The notes under the pieces: model-generated
What the model saw: only the letters and a program-made list of their open reading frames with translations
What the model was told of the DNA's origin: nothing
Databases searched by the model: none
Translations under genes and position numbers: made by a program
Shown: piece by piece, positions 1 to 5,459 of the stretch
Layout of the letters: every line of letters begins with the position of its first letter
Numbering within the stretch: the stretch's first letter is position 1
Source: UBA1146 sp963854815
GTDB lineage: Bacteria > Planctomycetota > UBA8108 > UBA1146
Direction: 5' to 3'
Length of the DNA stretch: 5,459 bases
Assembly: GCA_963854815.1 (NCBI GenBank)
Contig: CAWLAN010000158.1
Span: forward strand, 1-5,459

Positions 1-120
1 ACCCGCTTCTATGACAAGTACGGAGATGGTTGCTGTGATCTCGAGAAGGGGAAGCCCTCGATGCCCAAGGGCAAGAAGATGGAACCGAAGAAGCCGTATC
101 CGGGTTGGAAGAAGTACTGA
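1..120 (+). CDS. C-terminal end of an unidentified protein (5' end outside window)
   Basis: Frame 1 is open from the window edge to a TGA at 118-120, giving 39 residues that begin TRFYDKYGDGCCDLEKG and end PYPGWKKY. The tail is strongly basic, with about eleven lysines in the last 25 residues mixed with Pro and Gly, and has a CC pair. Most codons end in G or C (AAG for nearly every Lys, CCG/CCC for Pro), as in the complete genes here, which favours real coding over the overlapping frame-2 ORF that starts at 11. The start and all diagnostic domains lie to the left of the window. I do not recognise the family; a low-complexity basic tail like this says little about function. The stop is followed by 182 bp without a gene before alkB, so the two genes need not be co-transcribed. 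Confidence 0.6.
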   Translation, partial: TRFYDKYGDGCCDLEKGKPSMPKGKKMEPKKPYPGWKKY

Positions 121-236
121 TTTCGGGCCACGATATCGGGGTCACGACCAATCTAGATTCATCGGTTTGTTGCCATCGGCGATGGAAAGTTGCTGATATA
201 TAGCGGGTCGATATGGATTTGTTTCCTGCAGACACG

Positions 237-256
237 CTCAAGCCAATTGACTTGAG
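237..256. promoter_or_regulatory. 20-bp near-perfect palindrome, candidate operator upstream of alkB
   Basis: CTCAAGC-CAATTG-ACTTGAG reads the same on both strands except for one symmetric pair (243/250), so 9 of 10 base pairs match. It lies 47 bp before the alkB start codon and overlaps TTGACT at 247-252, which resembles a sigma-70 -35 hexamer. Dyads of this size at a promoter are typical binding sites for dimeric repressors or activators. It does not match the E. coli LexA box (CTGT-N8-ACAG) or the Bacillus one (GAAC-N4-GTTC). No regulator gene is in the window, and the operator role is inferred from symmetry and position only. Confidence 0.35.
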
Positions 257-276
257 TTCGGGGGCATCACTGTAGA
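247..276 (+). promoter_or_regulatory. possible sigma-70-like promoter for alkB
   Basis: TTGACT at 247-252 matches five of six bases of the -35 consensus. After an 18-bp spacer, TGTAGA at 271-276 matches only three of six bases of the -10 consensus; TAGATC at 273-278 is another weak candidate at a less favourable spacing. The order and distance to the ATG at 303 are reasonable for an alkB promoter, and the palindrome at 237-256 covers the -35. The rest of the 121-302 intergenic stretch shows only AT-rich patches (around 196-202) and a short CCATCG-G-CGATGG repeat at 173-185. The poor -10 and the unknown promoter consensus of this organism keep this tentative. Confidence 0.2.
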
Positions 277-302
277 TCGACTGACTCGGGAAGATCACTG
301 GT

Positions 303-914
303 ATGGCGCCCTACTTACCGGATGCCTCTATTTTTTATCTGCCTGGTTTTCTGGATCCACATTGCGAGCGTCGATTGCGTCAGGAACTCCACGGGCAACT
401 CGCCTGGCACCAGGGATCTGTGACGGTTTTCGGGAAAGAACATCGGATTCCCCGGCTCGAGGCATGGCATGGCGATCCCGGAGCCCACTATCAGTATTCA
501 GGTAGCGAGCACTCGCCCCAGTCGTGGACTCCAGCACTCGAGGAAATCCGCGATAAGTTAAAACAATTTCGCGATGATCTGGAATTCAATTCTGTTCTCG
601 GAAATCTATACCGAGATGGTAATGATTCGATGGGATGGCATAGCGATGACGAACCAGAACTGGGTGAGGATCCCTGCATCGCATCTGTCAGCCTGGGATC
701 GGCTCGTGACTTTCGTCTGAGACATCGAAAAAGCAAAGATATCGTTCCGGTGACGATTCAACTCGAGCCAGGATCTCTTCTCATCATGGAAGGACCGACC
801 CAGAAATACTGGCAGCATTCGATTCCACGAAGACGGGGCAAGAATTCTCCGGGAGAGCGAATCAATCTGACGTTTCGCAAGATTCTGACGGCTAACTCTC
901 AGTCAAGTGGGTAA
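303..914 (+). CDS. alkB: AlkB-family 2-oxoglutarate/Fe(II)-dependent dioxygenase (nucleic acid dealkylation)
   Basis: Predicted cytoplasmic repair enzyme of 203 residues. The family oxidatively removes methyl groups from bases such as 1-methyladenine and 3-methylcytosine, using Fe(II), O2 and 2-oxoglutarate. The fold markers are complete. The substrate-lid region is IPRLEAWHGDPG...YQYSG (49-66). NLYRDG (101-106) supplies the Asn/Tyr that contact the co-substrate. The iron ligands are H113 and D115 in WHSDDEPELG and H172 in YWQHSIP, and RINLTFR (186-192) provides both conserved arginines. WHSDDEP, LLIMEG and WQH resemble ALKBH3 more than the short E. coli AlkB, and the length is normal for bacterial ALKBH2/3-like proteins. 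The start is secure: an in-frame TGA at 282-284 rules out a longer N terminus and no ATG or GTG lies between. A weak GGGAAG at 288-293 could be the ribosome site. The 3' end overlaps the convergent gene by 16 bp. Family assignment is firm; DNA versus RNA preference cannot be read from the sequence. Confidence 0.95.
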   Translation: MAPYLPDASIFYLPGFLDPHCERRLRQELHGQLAWHQGSVTVFGKEHRIPRLEAWHGDPGAHYQYSGSEHSPQSWTPALEEIRDKLKQFRDDLEFNSVLGNLYRDGNDSMGWHSDDEPELGEDPCIASVSLGSARDFRLRHRKSKDIVPVTIQLEPGSLLIMEGPTQKYWQHSIPRRRGKNSPGERINLTFRKILTANSQSSG

Positions 915-2068
915 GCCGCGCGAAACCCCACCGAATCGTTGGTGAGCCCGAGCGGGATCAAGAAGTATCGATTGGCGCTGCGACAGGTAGTTGCACCGCT
1001 GTTGAAGCCGCCACCCCTGACAACGCGTTCCAGCACACCGGTGTCATTGAGAGGATCGAGATCGGATGCACAGGGGTCGCCATAAAATTCTGCACTGTAG
1101 TAGTCCTCGACCCACTCCCATACATTGCCGTGCATGTCATGAAGCCCAAATCCATTCGGTTCGAACTGTGCTACTTGTGAGGTTTCCCCCTTCGAGTTTT
1201 CCTGATATGCACCCATCTCATCGAGCACACCGGTGCCGCCGAAAGGCCCCATCGCGCCACCTCTGCAGGCGTACTCCCACTGCGCCTCGGTCGGGAGACT
1301 CAATCCGGTCATATCAAGAAAACCAGCCAGTTCGTGAAGAGTGTTCCAGGTGACCTGCTCTACCGGTAAGTCGTCTCCAACATGAGCCGAAGGGTTGGAC
1401 CCAACGACTGACGTATATTGCTGCTGGGTAATCTCGGTCTTGGCGATGAGAAACGCATTCAGGGTGACGCTGTGTAGTGGCGATTCATCTACACCCGGGC
1501 TGAAAGGAGCATCGAGTTCCGCAGTGGCTCCCATCAAGAACGTAGCCGACGGGATCTTCACGAACAGAATTCCGGTCGATTGGTGCAGGAACTCTTCATA
1601 TCCCTGGGCATTGGTTCCCTCGGATACGAAAGCCGCGGGGATATCTGGATTTTCTGTCGGCTCCATTGACGGGCAGGCTGCGGGTTCCGGACCGTTATCG
1701 AATAGAAAAACGAGGATCCAGATGCTATCTGCAATATCGACGACATCGTCCCCGTTTGCATCTCCACCTGGATTGGGGCAGTTGATTCCGACAGAGGGAC
1801 AGGAGGCAGGGGCATCTGCTCCGTTGAAAAGGTGAGCCAGTAAGTAGATAGCGTCCCCGATATCCACGGAGCCATCGCCATTCGCATCGCCACCTGACGA
1901 TGCGTAATCGTCACCGTTGGGAGGAGAAGCGCAAAGAATTGGCGTGTCGATGAAAGCACAGACGAAGATCAAGACCGCAATCAAAGGCATGGCGATCGAA
2001 GTCACGACATCACTGTAATTGTATTTCCTGAATACTCCTGAAGACACTGCGCCTCCCCATCGAAACAT
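899..2068 (-). CDS. exported protein with two dockerin/EF-hand-like loops and an FGE-sulfatase (SUMF1-type) domain
   Basis: The protein has 389 residues from the ATG at 2068; a GTG directly before it is also possible. Residues 27-40 (MPLIAVLIFVCAFI) form a hydrophobic segment preceded by R and K, fitting a signal peptide with a long n-region, perhaps cut after LCA near 47. Two Ca-binding-type loops follow: DANGDGSVDIGD (ligand positions D61, N63, D65, S67, D69, D72) and DANGDDVVDIAD (from D103). Each is followed by a helix ending in LF and a Cys-Pro-rich linker, as in dockerin-type repeats. Residues 165-389 are an FGE-sulfatase domain: IPSATFLMGA, LPTEAQWEYACRGG, HGNVWEWVEDYY, RGGGFNSGATTCRSANR and GFRAAY. 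Relative to SUMF1 Cys336 and Cys341, only the second is kept (C362); the first aligns with S357. This makes formylglycine formation unlikely and a binding or structural role, in this C-type-lectin-like fold, more likely. The start is uncertain: there is no well-spaced ribosome site, and ATG at 1990 is an alternative that would begin at the hydrophobic segment. Substrate or ligand is unknown. Confidence 0.92.
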   Translation of the reverse strand: MFRWGGAVSSGVFRKYNYSDVVTSIAMPLIAVLIFVCAFIDTPILCASPPNGDDYASSGGDANGDGSVDIGDAIYLLAHLFNGADAPASCPSVGINCPNPGGDANGDDVVDIADSIWILVFLFDNGPEPAACPSMEPTENPDIPAAFVSEGTNAQGYEEFLHQSTGILFVKIPSATFLMGATAELDAPFSPGVDESPLHSVTLNAFLIAKTEITQQQYTSVVGSNPSAHVGDDLPVEQVTWNTLHELAGFLDMTGLSLPTEAQWEYACRGGAMGPFGGTGVLDEMGAYQENSKGETSQVAQFEPNGFGLHDMHGNVWEWVEDYYSAEFYGDPCASDLDPLNDTGVLERVVRGGGFNSGATTCRSANRYFLIPLGLTNDSVGFRAAYPLD

Positions 2069-2147
2069 CACCTGCGGCCGGGCTCATAGATGGCGGATGA
2101 TTCATGGTAATCGCTTCCTAGTGACGGCGGAAGTACGAATGCCATTT

Positions 2148-3140
2148 CTACGAGGATGGTTGAATTGCATCCCATGCCTGTTCCATATCTTGCGGCAGTG
2201 GGGCCTGGAAGGAGAGATCCTGCATGGTGATGGGGTGGAAAAAAGACAGAGTCTCGGCGTGGAGAGCGGGCCTGCTGATCCACGGCGAAGAGACCCCGTA
2301 TCGCGAATCTCCGATGATGGGTAGCCCGACGGCTGCGAGATGGACACGGATTTGATTTCTGCGTCCTGTTTCGAGGTGAGCCTCGATGAGGGAATGTTCT
2401 CCACGCAGTTCGAGCATCTTCCAGCGGGTAACGGCTTCCTTTCCTTCTTCTCCCTTGCGAGCAAGACGCATCTTCATCGAGCGAGGGTCCTCGAACAGGG
2501 GAAGCCGACAAACCCCCTCATCCAGTTTCGATCTTCCCTGTGAGATGGCGAGATACCTGCGTTCTACTTTTCTATCCTTCAGTTGTTGTTTGAGACGATC
2601 CCGGGCATCCGTGGTTCTGGCGATGGCAAGGATTCCACTGGTGTATCGATCGAGTCTCTGGACGACGAAGAGACTGGGTCGTTTTTCACCCTCTTTACGG
2701 AGTTGTCTGGAGATCTCTCCGAGCAGGCATATTTCTCGTTCATCTTCGTCCGTGGGAACGGTGAGTAACCCGGCAGGTTTGTGAACGACCATGATGTGTC
2801 GATCCTTGTGCAGGATCTTCATCTCTTCTGCAAAACTCTTGCGTAGAGCTGTGCGAATTTTCATCGGTTCAGGGTCCACTATGACAGAGTCGCCGATCCT
2901 GGGACGGTACCCGGGATCCAGCACGACTTTTCCGGCGATCTGTACCCCACCACGGCGGATGATCTCTCTTGCGCGCCTGTGGGGAACTTCCAGGCGTGCT
3001 CTGATTTCTGCCTGGAGCGCACGCTCTTCATCGATTTTCCAGTTGCGAATCTTGCTGCTCAAAATACCTCCCACGACGATGCTCAGGTGGTCAGGGGGCA
3101 ATGTCCAGTGCTGCTCGATCCAGAATACGTTTCCTTTCAT
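2148..3140 (-). CDS. RluA-family RNA pseudouridine synthase with N-terminal S4 domain
   Basis: This 330-residue cytoplasmic enzyme is predicted to convert uridine to pseudouridine in rRNA or tRNA. Residues about 42-90 form an S4 RNA-binding domain (RLEVPHRRAREIIRRGGVQI...GDSVIVDP). The catalytic domain covers about 105-320: HIMVVHKPAGLLTVPTD (115-131), motif II QRLDRYTSGILAIA (161-174) with catalytic D164, RRYLAISQG (194-202), and the C-terminal signature LETGRRNQIRVHLAAVGLPIIGDSRYG (256-282, core residues R260, Q263, R265, H267). Gln replaces the His that usually precedes RLD; this position is not catalytic. Length and domain order fit the RluC/RluD branch, but the target base cannot be predicted. 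About 40 residues precede the S4 domain and the ATG at 3140 lacks a good ribosome site, while a GGGAGG at 3067-3072 stands 4 nt before an in-frame TTG at 3062, so the true start may be 26 codons later. The gene lies 82 bp after the cytochrome gene and 79 bp before the FGE-domain gene. Confidence 0.94.
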   Translation of the reverse strand: MKGNVFWIEQHWTLPPDHLSIVVGGILSSKIRNWKIDEERALQAEIRARLEVPHRRAREIIRRGGVQIAGKVVLDPGYRPRIGDSVIVDPEPMKIRTALRKSFAEEMKILHKDRHIMVVHKPAGLLTVPTDEDEREICLLGEISRQLRKEGEKRPSLFVVQRLDRYTSGILAIARTTDARDRLKQQLKDRKVERRYLAISQGRSKLDEGVCRLPLFEDPRSMKMRLARKGEEGKEAVTRWKMLELRGEHSLIEAHLETGRRNQIRVHLAAVGLPIIGDSRYGVSSPWISRPALHAETLSFFHPITMQDLSFQAPLPQDMEQAWDAIQPSS

Positions 3141-3222
3141 GGTTCTCGAGTGGCGTCAGGCCGCCAAACGCTTACCGCGTGCGCGAAATATTGCGTGCTA
3201 GTGGTCGCGGAAAACAGCGCCC

Positions 3223-5442
3223 CTAGTCCTCTTTCTCCTTCACAGCGCGAACCCTGTAATCGAGCAAGGCGCCCTTCAGATCACGGTCTTCAGGGTGGAG
3301 CTGCAGGGCGGTTTCCAGCGCCTCGATGGCATCTTCTGCTCGATCGGAGTCATGCAGCGCGACAGCATGAACGAGTGCATAGCGAGGTGATTCAGGGGCC
3401 AGTTGCACCGCCCTGGCGAGGCTGAGGATGGCGCTCTCCTTCTCCCCGGTACGAACCAGTGCCAGCCCGAGTGCATGATGAAGCCCTGCATCATCGGGGA
3501 CGCGGGTAATCGCGTCCTGGAGAACCTGAACCCCCTCTTCATCCCTTTTCAAGGCACGCAACAGATCTGCCAGGTTGACGGAGGCTGGACCGAAGGAAGG
3601 TTCCTTTCGAAGAGCTTCACGGTAACAAGCGAGTGCTGCCTGGGCGTCGCCGAGACGTGCTTCGAGCGCCCCAAGATTGACGTGAGTTTCCGGACGATCC
3701 GCATTGATCCCTTGCACCTGTCGATATTCCGTAATTGCTCGAAGCAATGCAGGGTGCAATTCAGCCGCTTGTGGATTCCTCATCAGCGGTGCGAGAAGTT
3801 CTGCGGCGACCATCCGGACGATCAAACTCGAATCGGTCAGGAATCCCTGGATCCTGCCCGCGATCGCTTCTGGTGGAGCCAGCGTGATGGCCAGCAGTGC
3901 ACCACGGCGAACGAGTGGATCGGGATCCTCGAGTCCCCGGTCGACGAGATCGATTGTCGTGCCATCGAGCCAGCGACTCAGTTCCGAGAGCGCCGTGGCC
4001 CGGGCGATGGCAGGAGTCTGTTCCGATTCGATTGCCATGCGCAGCAGTTCCGGAGCGATCGCGGATCCGCGACGGGCAGCATGGAGTGCTTCTCCCCAGT
4101 GGAAGTCACCGGTGCGCCCCTGTGGGAACCATTCGGATACTTCCTGGGTTGCCCAGGTGGCATCTCGGTCCTGATGACAACTGTTACAGGCGTTGGGGCT
4201 TCCGATGCGAGTTGTCAGATCAGGACGGGGGATCCGGAAGGAGTGGTCGCGCCTCAAATCGACTTCCATGTAGGTTCGAGAGGACATGTGACAGTCGATG
4301 CAAGCACTGCCCTCGCCACCGTCCGCGTGATGGTGATGAGCGGCGAGATCGTAGATTCCAGGATCGTGGCAGCCGCTGCAGAGGGCGTTTCCTTCGAGCC
4401 GGAGCGTGCCCCGATGCGGGTCGTGGCAATCGGAGCAGGTGACCCCTTCGCTGTACATGCGACTCTGGAGGAAGGAGCCGTGCACGTAGACCTCATCGAG
4501 GATCTGCCCGTCGTCGTGATAGAGACCCGTTTCCAGCAGACTCAGCAGGTGTGTTTCTGACAGAGCCGCTCCCGGGACCGATCCATCGACGAGAGCCGTG
4601 CGACGGGAATGGCAACGAGCACAGGTCTCGGTTTGTTCATGGTGAGCCAGGGGAGGATCTCGTCTGGCCACCTTCTCTCCCTCGGCTCGGACCCAGCGTG
4701 CTCGCTCATCTACCAGGCGAACCGGGAACCCGTTCTTCTCGGGAGGGGCGGAACGTTCTTCAGGAGGCGTGTCGTTCCACTTCCGCGCCCACGAGACATG
4801 CCGGCTGCCGGGTCCGTGACAGGCTTCACAGGAGACATCGATTTCCTGCCAGGTGGTGTTGAAGGAGTCAGAAGAGGAGTCATAGCCCTTGACCAGGCCG
4901 GTGGAGTGGCATTCAGCACACATGTGATTCCAGTTGTTGAGGATGCCAGACCAGTGCAGAGGATCTCCCGGAGGCGTTTCTTCTTCGGGAAAGAGCGGGT
5001 ACCAGCGAGCTCCTCCGGGAGCGGTGGCATCCGCCCAGGGCACCGGGAATGACTGCAGACGTCCTCGTTCACCCTCGACCAGCAGTTGCTGGCAAGGTGT
5101 CACACCGAAGAAATAGCGGACCGGCAGAGAGCGTTTGCCCTGGGCATCCTCGACCTCGATCACCGGTGCGTCATCGATGGTGATGAATCGGGAGAGGAGG
5201 CCGCCATGGCTGACCTCTTGCCCCTCGAAAGGAGCCCGCGCGGCGGGGTCTCCCACCTCCAGCATGGAGAGATCATGGTGAGAGCCACTCCAGGCGCTGT
5301 GTTGCTCGACATGGCAGCCAGCGCACACCTTCCGGCCGACGTGCTGAAGTGATTCCTGAGCCGCAGACAGGGTCCAGCAACCGAACAGGAGCAGCGTGAT
5401 CGGCGTGATTCTCGCCATCAGCAACGAGTGCGTGTCGGCCAT
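3223..5442 (-). CDS. periplasmic octaheme cytochrome c fused to HEAT-like and TPR repeats
   Basis: The protein has 739 residues from the ATG at 5442. A signal peptide is clear: MADTHSLLMAR, hydrophobic ITPITLLLFGCWTL, then SAA before a likely cut at about residue 28. The N-terminal 425 residues carry eight CXXCH haem-attachment motifs, starting at C40, C175, C205, C274, C336, C355, C381 and C419. HWSGILNNWNHMCAECHSTG, VSCEACHGPGSRHVSWA, GSFLQSRMY...VTCSDCHDPH and RDHSFRIPRPDL match a widespread family of multihaem cytochrome-TPR proteins related to cytochrome c554. A HHHH run at 369-372 may give distal haem ligands. Residues about 459-555 look like HEAT repeats (DPDPLVRRGALLAI, DSSLIVRMVAAELL). 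Four 32-34-residue TPR units follow at about 584-615, 616-649, 650-683 and 684-717. The expected role is periplasmic electron transfer, with the repeats docking a partner; the actual donor, acceptor or substrate is unknown. It begins only 17 bp inside the window edge, so upstream operon partners are not visible. Confidence 0.95.
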   Translation of the reverse strand: MADTHSLLMARITPITLLLFGCWTLSAAQESLQHVGRKVCAGCHVEQHSAWSGSHHDLSMLEVGDPAARAPFEGQEVSHGGLLSRFITIDDAPVIEVEDAQGKRSLPVRYFFGVTPCQQLLVEGERGRLQSFPVPWADATAPGGARWYPLFPEEETPPGDPLHWSGILNNWNHMCAECHSTGLVKGYDSSSDSFNTTWQEIDVSCEACHGPGSRHVSWARKWNDTPPEERSAPPEKNGFPVRLVDERARWVRAEGEKVARRDPPLAHHEQTETCARCHSRRTALVDGSVPGAALSETHLLSLLETGLYHDDGQILDEVYVHGSFLQSRMYSEGVTCSDCHDPHRGTLRLEGNALCSGCHDPGIYDLAAHHHHADGGEGSACIDCHMSSRTYMEVDLRRDHSFRIPRPDLTTRIGSPNACNSCHQDRDATWATQEVSEWFPQGRTGDFHWGEALHAARRGSAIAPELLRMAIESEQTPAIARATALSELSRWLDGTTIDLVDRGLEDPDPLVRRGALLAITLAPPEAIAGRIQGFLTDSSLIVRMVAAELLAPLMRNPQAAELHPALLRAITEYRQVQGINADRPETHVNLGALEARLGDAQAALACYREALRKEPSFGPASVNLADLLRALKRDEEGVQVLQDAITRVPDDAGLHHALGLALVRTGEKESAILSLARAVQLAPESPRYALVHAVALHDSDRAEDAIEALETALQLHPEDRDLKGALLDYRVRAVKEKED

Positions 5443-5447
5443 CAGAT

Positions 5448-5455
5448 CCTCCTCC
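5448..5455 (-). promoter_or_regulatory. strong ribosome binding site of the cytochrome gene
   Basis: On the minus strand GGAGGAGG (5455 down to 5448) lies 6 nt before the ATG at 5442. This is a near-ideal Shine-Dalgarno sequence and settles the start. The longer reading frame that begins with GTG at 5457 would put its start codon inside this site, and the next ATG at 5418 would shorten the signal peptide n-region. The other three complete genes in the window lack a comparable site. Confidence 0.8.
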
Positions 5456-5459
5456 ACCT

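Noticed and set aside
173..185. CCATCG-G-CGATGG inverted repeat downstream of the first partial gene
   Set aside because: It would form at most a 5-bp stem with a 3-nt loop and is not followed by a T tract, so it is not a credible intrinsic terminator.
11..196. 61-codon plus-strand frame starting inside the first partial gene
   Set aside because: It is Arg-rich low-complexity translation in frame 2 of a region whose frame 1 has coding-like codon use, and no ribosome site precedes it.
899..1200. Possible diversity-generating retroelement target, because FGE/C-type-lectin-like C termini are common variable proteins
   Set aside because: No reverse transcriptase, template repeat or second copy of the 3' end is visible in the window.
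3151..3166. TGGCG-N6-CGCCA inverted repeat between the cytochrome and pseudouridine synthase genes
   Set aside because: The stem is only 5 bp and no T run follows on either strand, so it does not support a terminator or riboswitch. The 82-bp gap shows no convincing promoter either.
2386..3201. Plus-strand open frames (2386-2784, 2791-3201) antisense to the pseudouridine synthase
   Set aside because: They are Ser/Arg-rich and domain-free, and the minus strand encodes an intact RluA-family protein across the same bases.
3403..4560. 385-codon plus-strand open frame antisense to the cytochrome gene
   Set aside because: The opposite strand has eight CXXCH motifs and clear HEAT/TPR repeats. This frame has no recognisable domain and is a by-product of GC-rich third-position codon use.
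1..5459. Defence island, mobile element or biosynthetic cluster
   Set aside because: All complete genes belong to recognisable families with intact frames and similar codon use, and no transposase, integrase, direct repeats, tRNA end or defence signature was seen.

Overview
The window looks like part of a chromosome from a Gram-negative-type bacterium with GC-rich third codon positions. The best lineage guess is a Planctomycetota-like, probably environmental, organism. This rests on style, not on a marker gene: a secreted protein joins two dockerin/EF-hand-like calcium loops to an FGE-sulfatase (SUMF1-type) domain, and beside it lies a multiheme cytochrome c fused to HEAT and TPR repeats. Both architectures are common in that phylum but not exclusive to it. 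No tRNA, rRNA, CRISPR array, insertion sequence or phage gene was found.

Layout from left to right. Positions 1-120 hold the last 39 codons of a plus-strand gene cut by the window edge, with a lysine-rich tail and no recognised function. Positions 121-302 are intergenic and carry a near-perfect 20-bp palindrome (237-256) over a possible -35 element. Positions 303-914 encode an AlkB-family 2-oxoglutarate/Fe(II) dioxygenase for alkylated nucleic acid repair, closest by motif to the ALKBH3 type. The other three genes are on the minus strand: the dockerin-like/FGE-sulfatase exported protein (2068 down to 899), an RluA-family pseudouridine synthase with an S4 domain (3140 down to 2148), and an octaheme c-type cytochrome with HEAT and TPR repeats (5442 down to 3223). 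The alkB gene and the FGE-domain gene converge, and their 3' ends overlap by 16 bp. All other gaps are under 200 bp.

The genes do not form an obvious pathway. The three minus-strand genes are separated by about 80 bp each and could share a transcript, but their predicted jobs (periplasmic electron transfer or scaffolding, RNA modification, extracytoplasmic binding) are unrelated. This looks like ordinary mixed chromosomal content rather than a dedicated system, and I found no convincing new defence or mobile system. The points most worth a second look are the palindrome upstream of alkB, the FGE-type domain that has lost one of the two catalytic cysteines, an unclear start for that same gene, and the octaheme HEAT-TPR cytochrome, whose family is widespread but whose function I do not know to be established.
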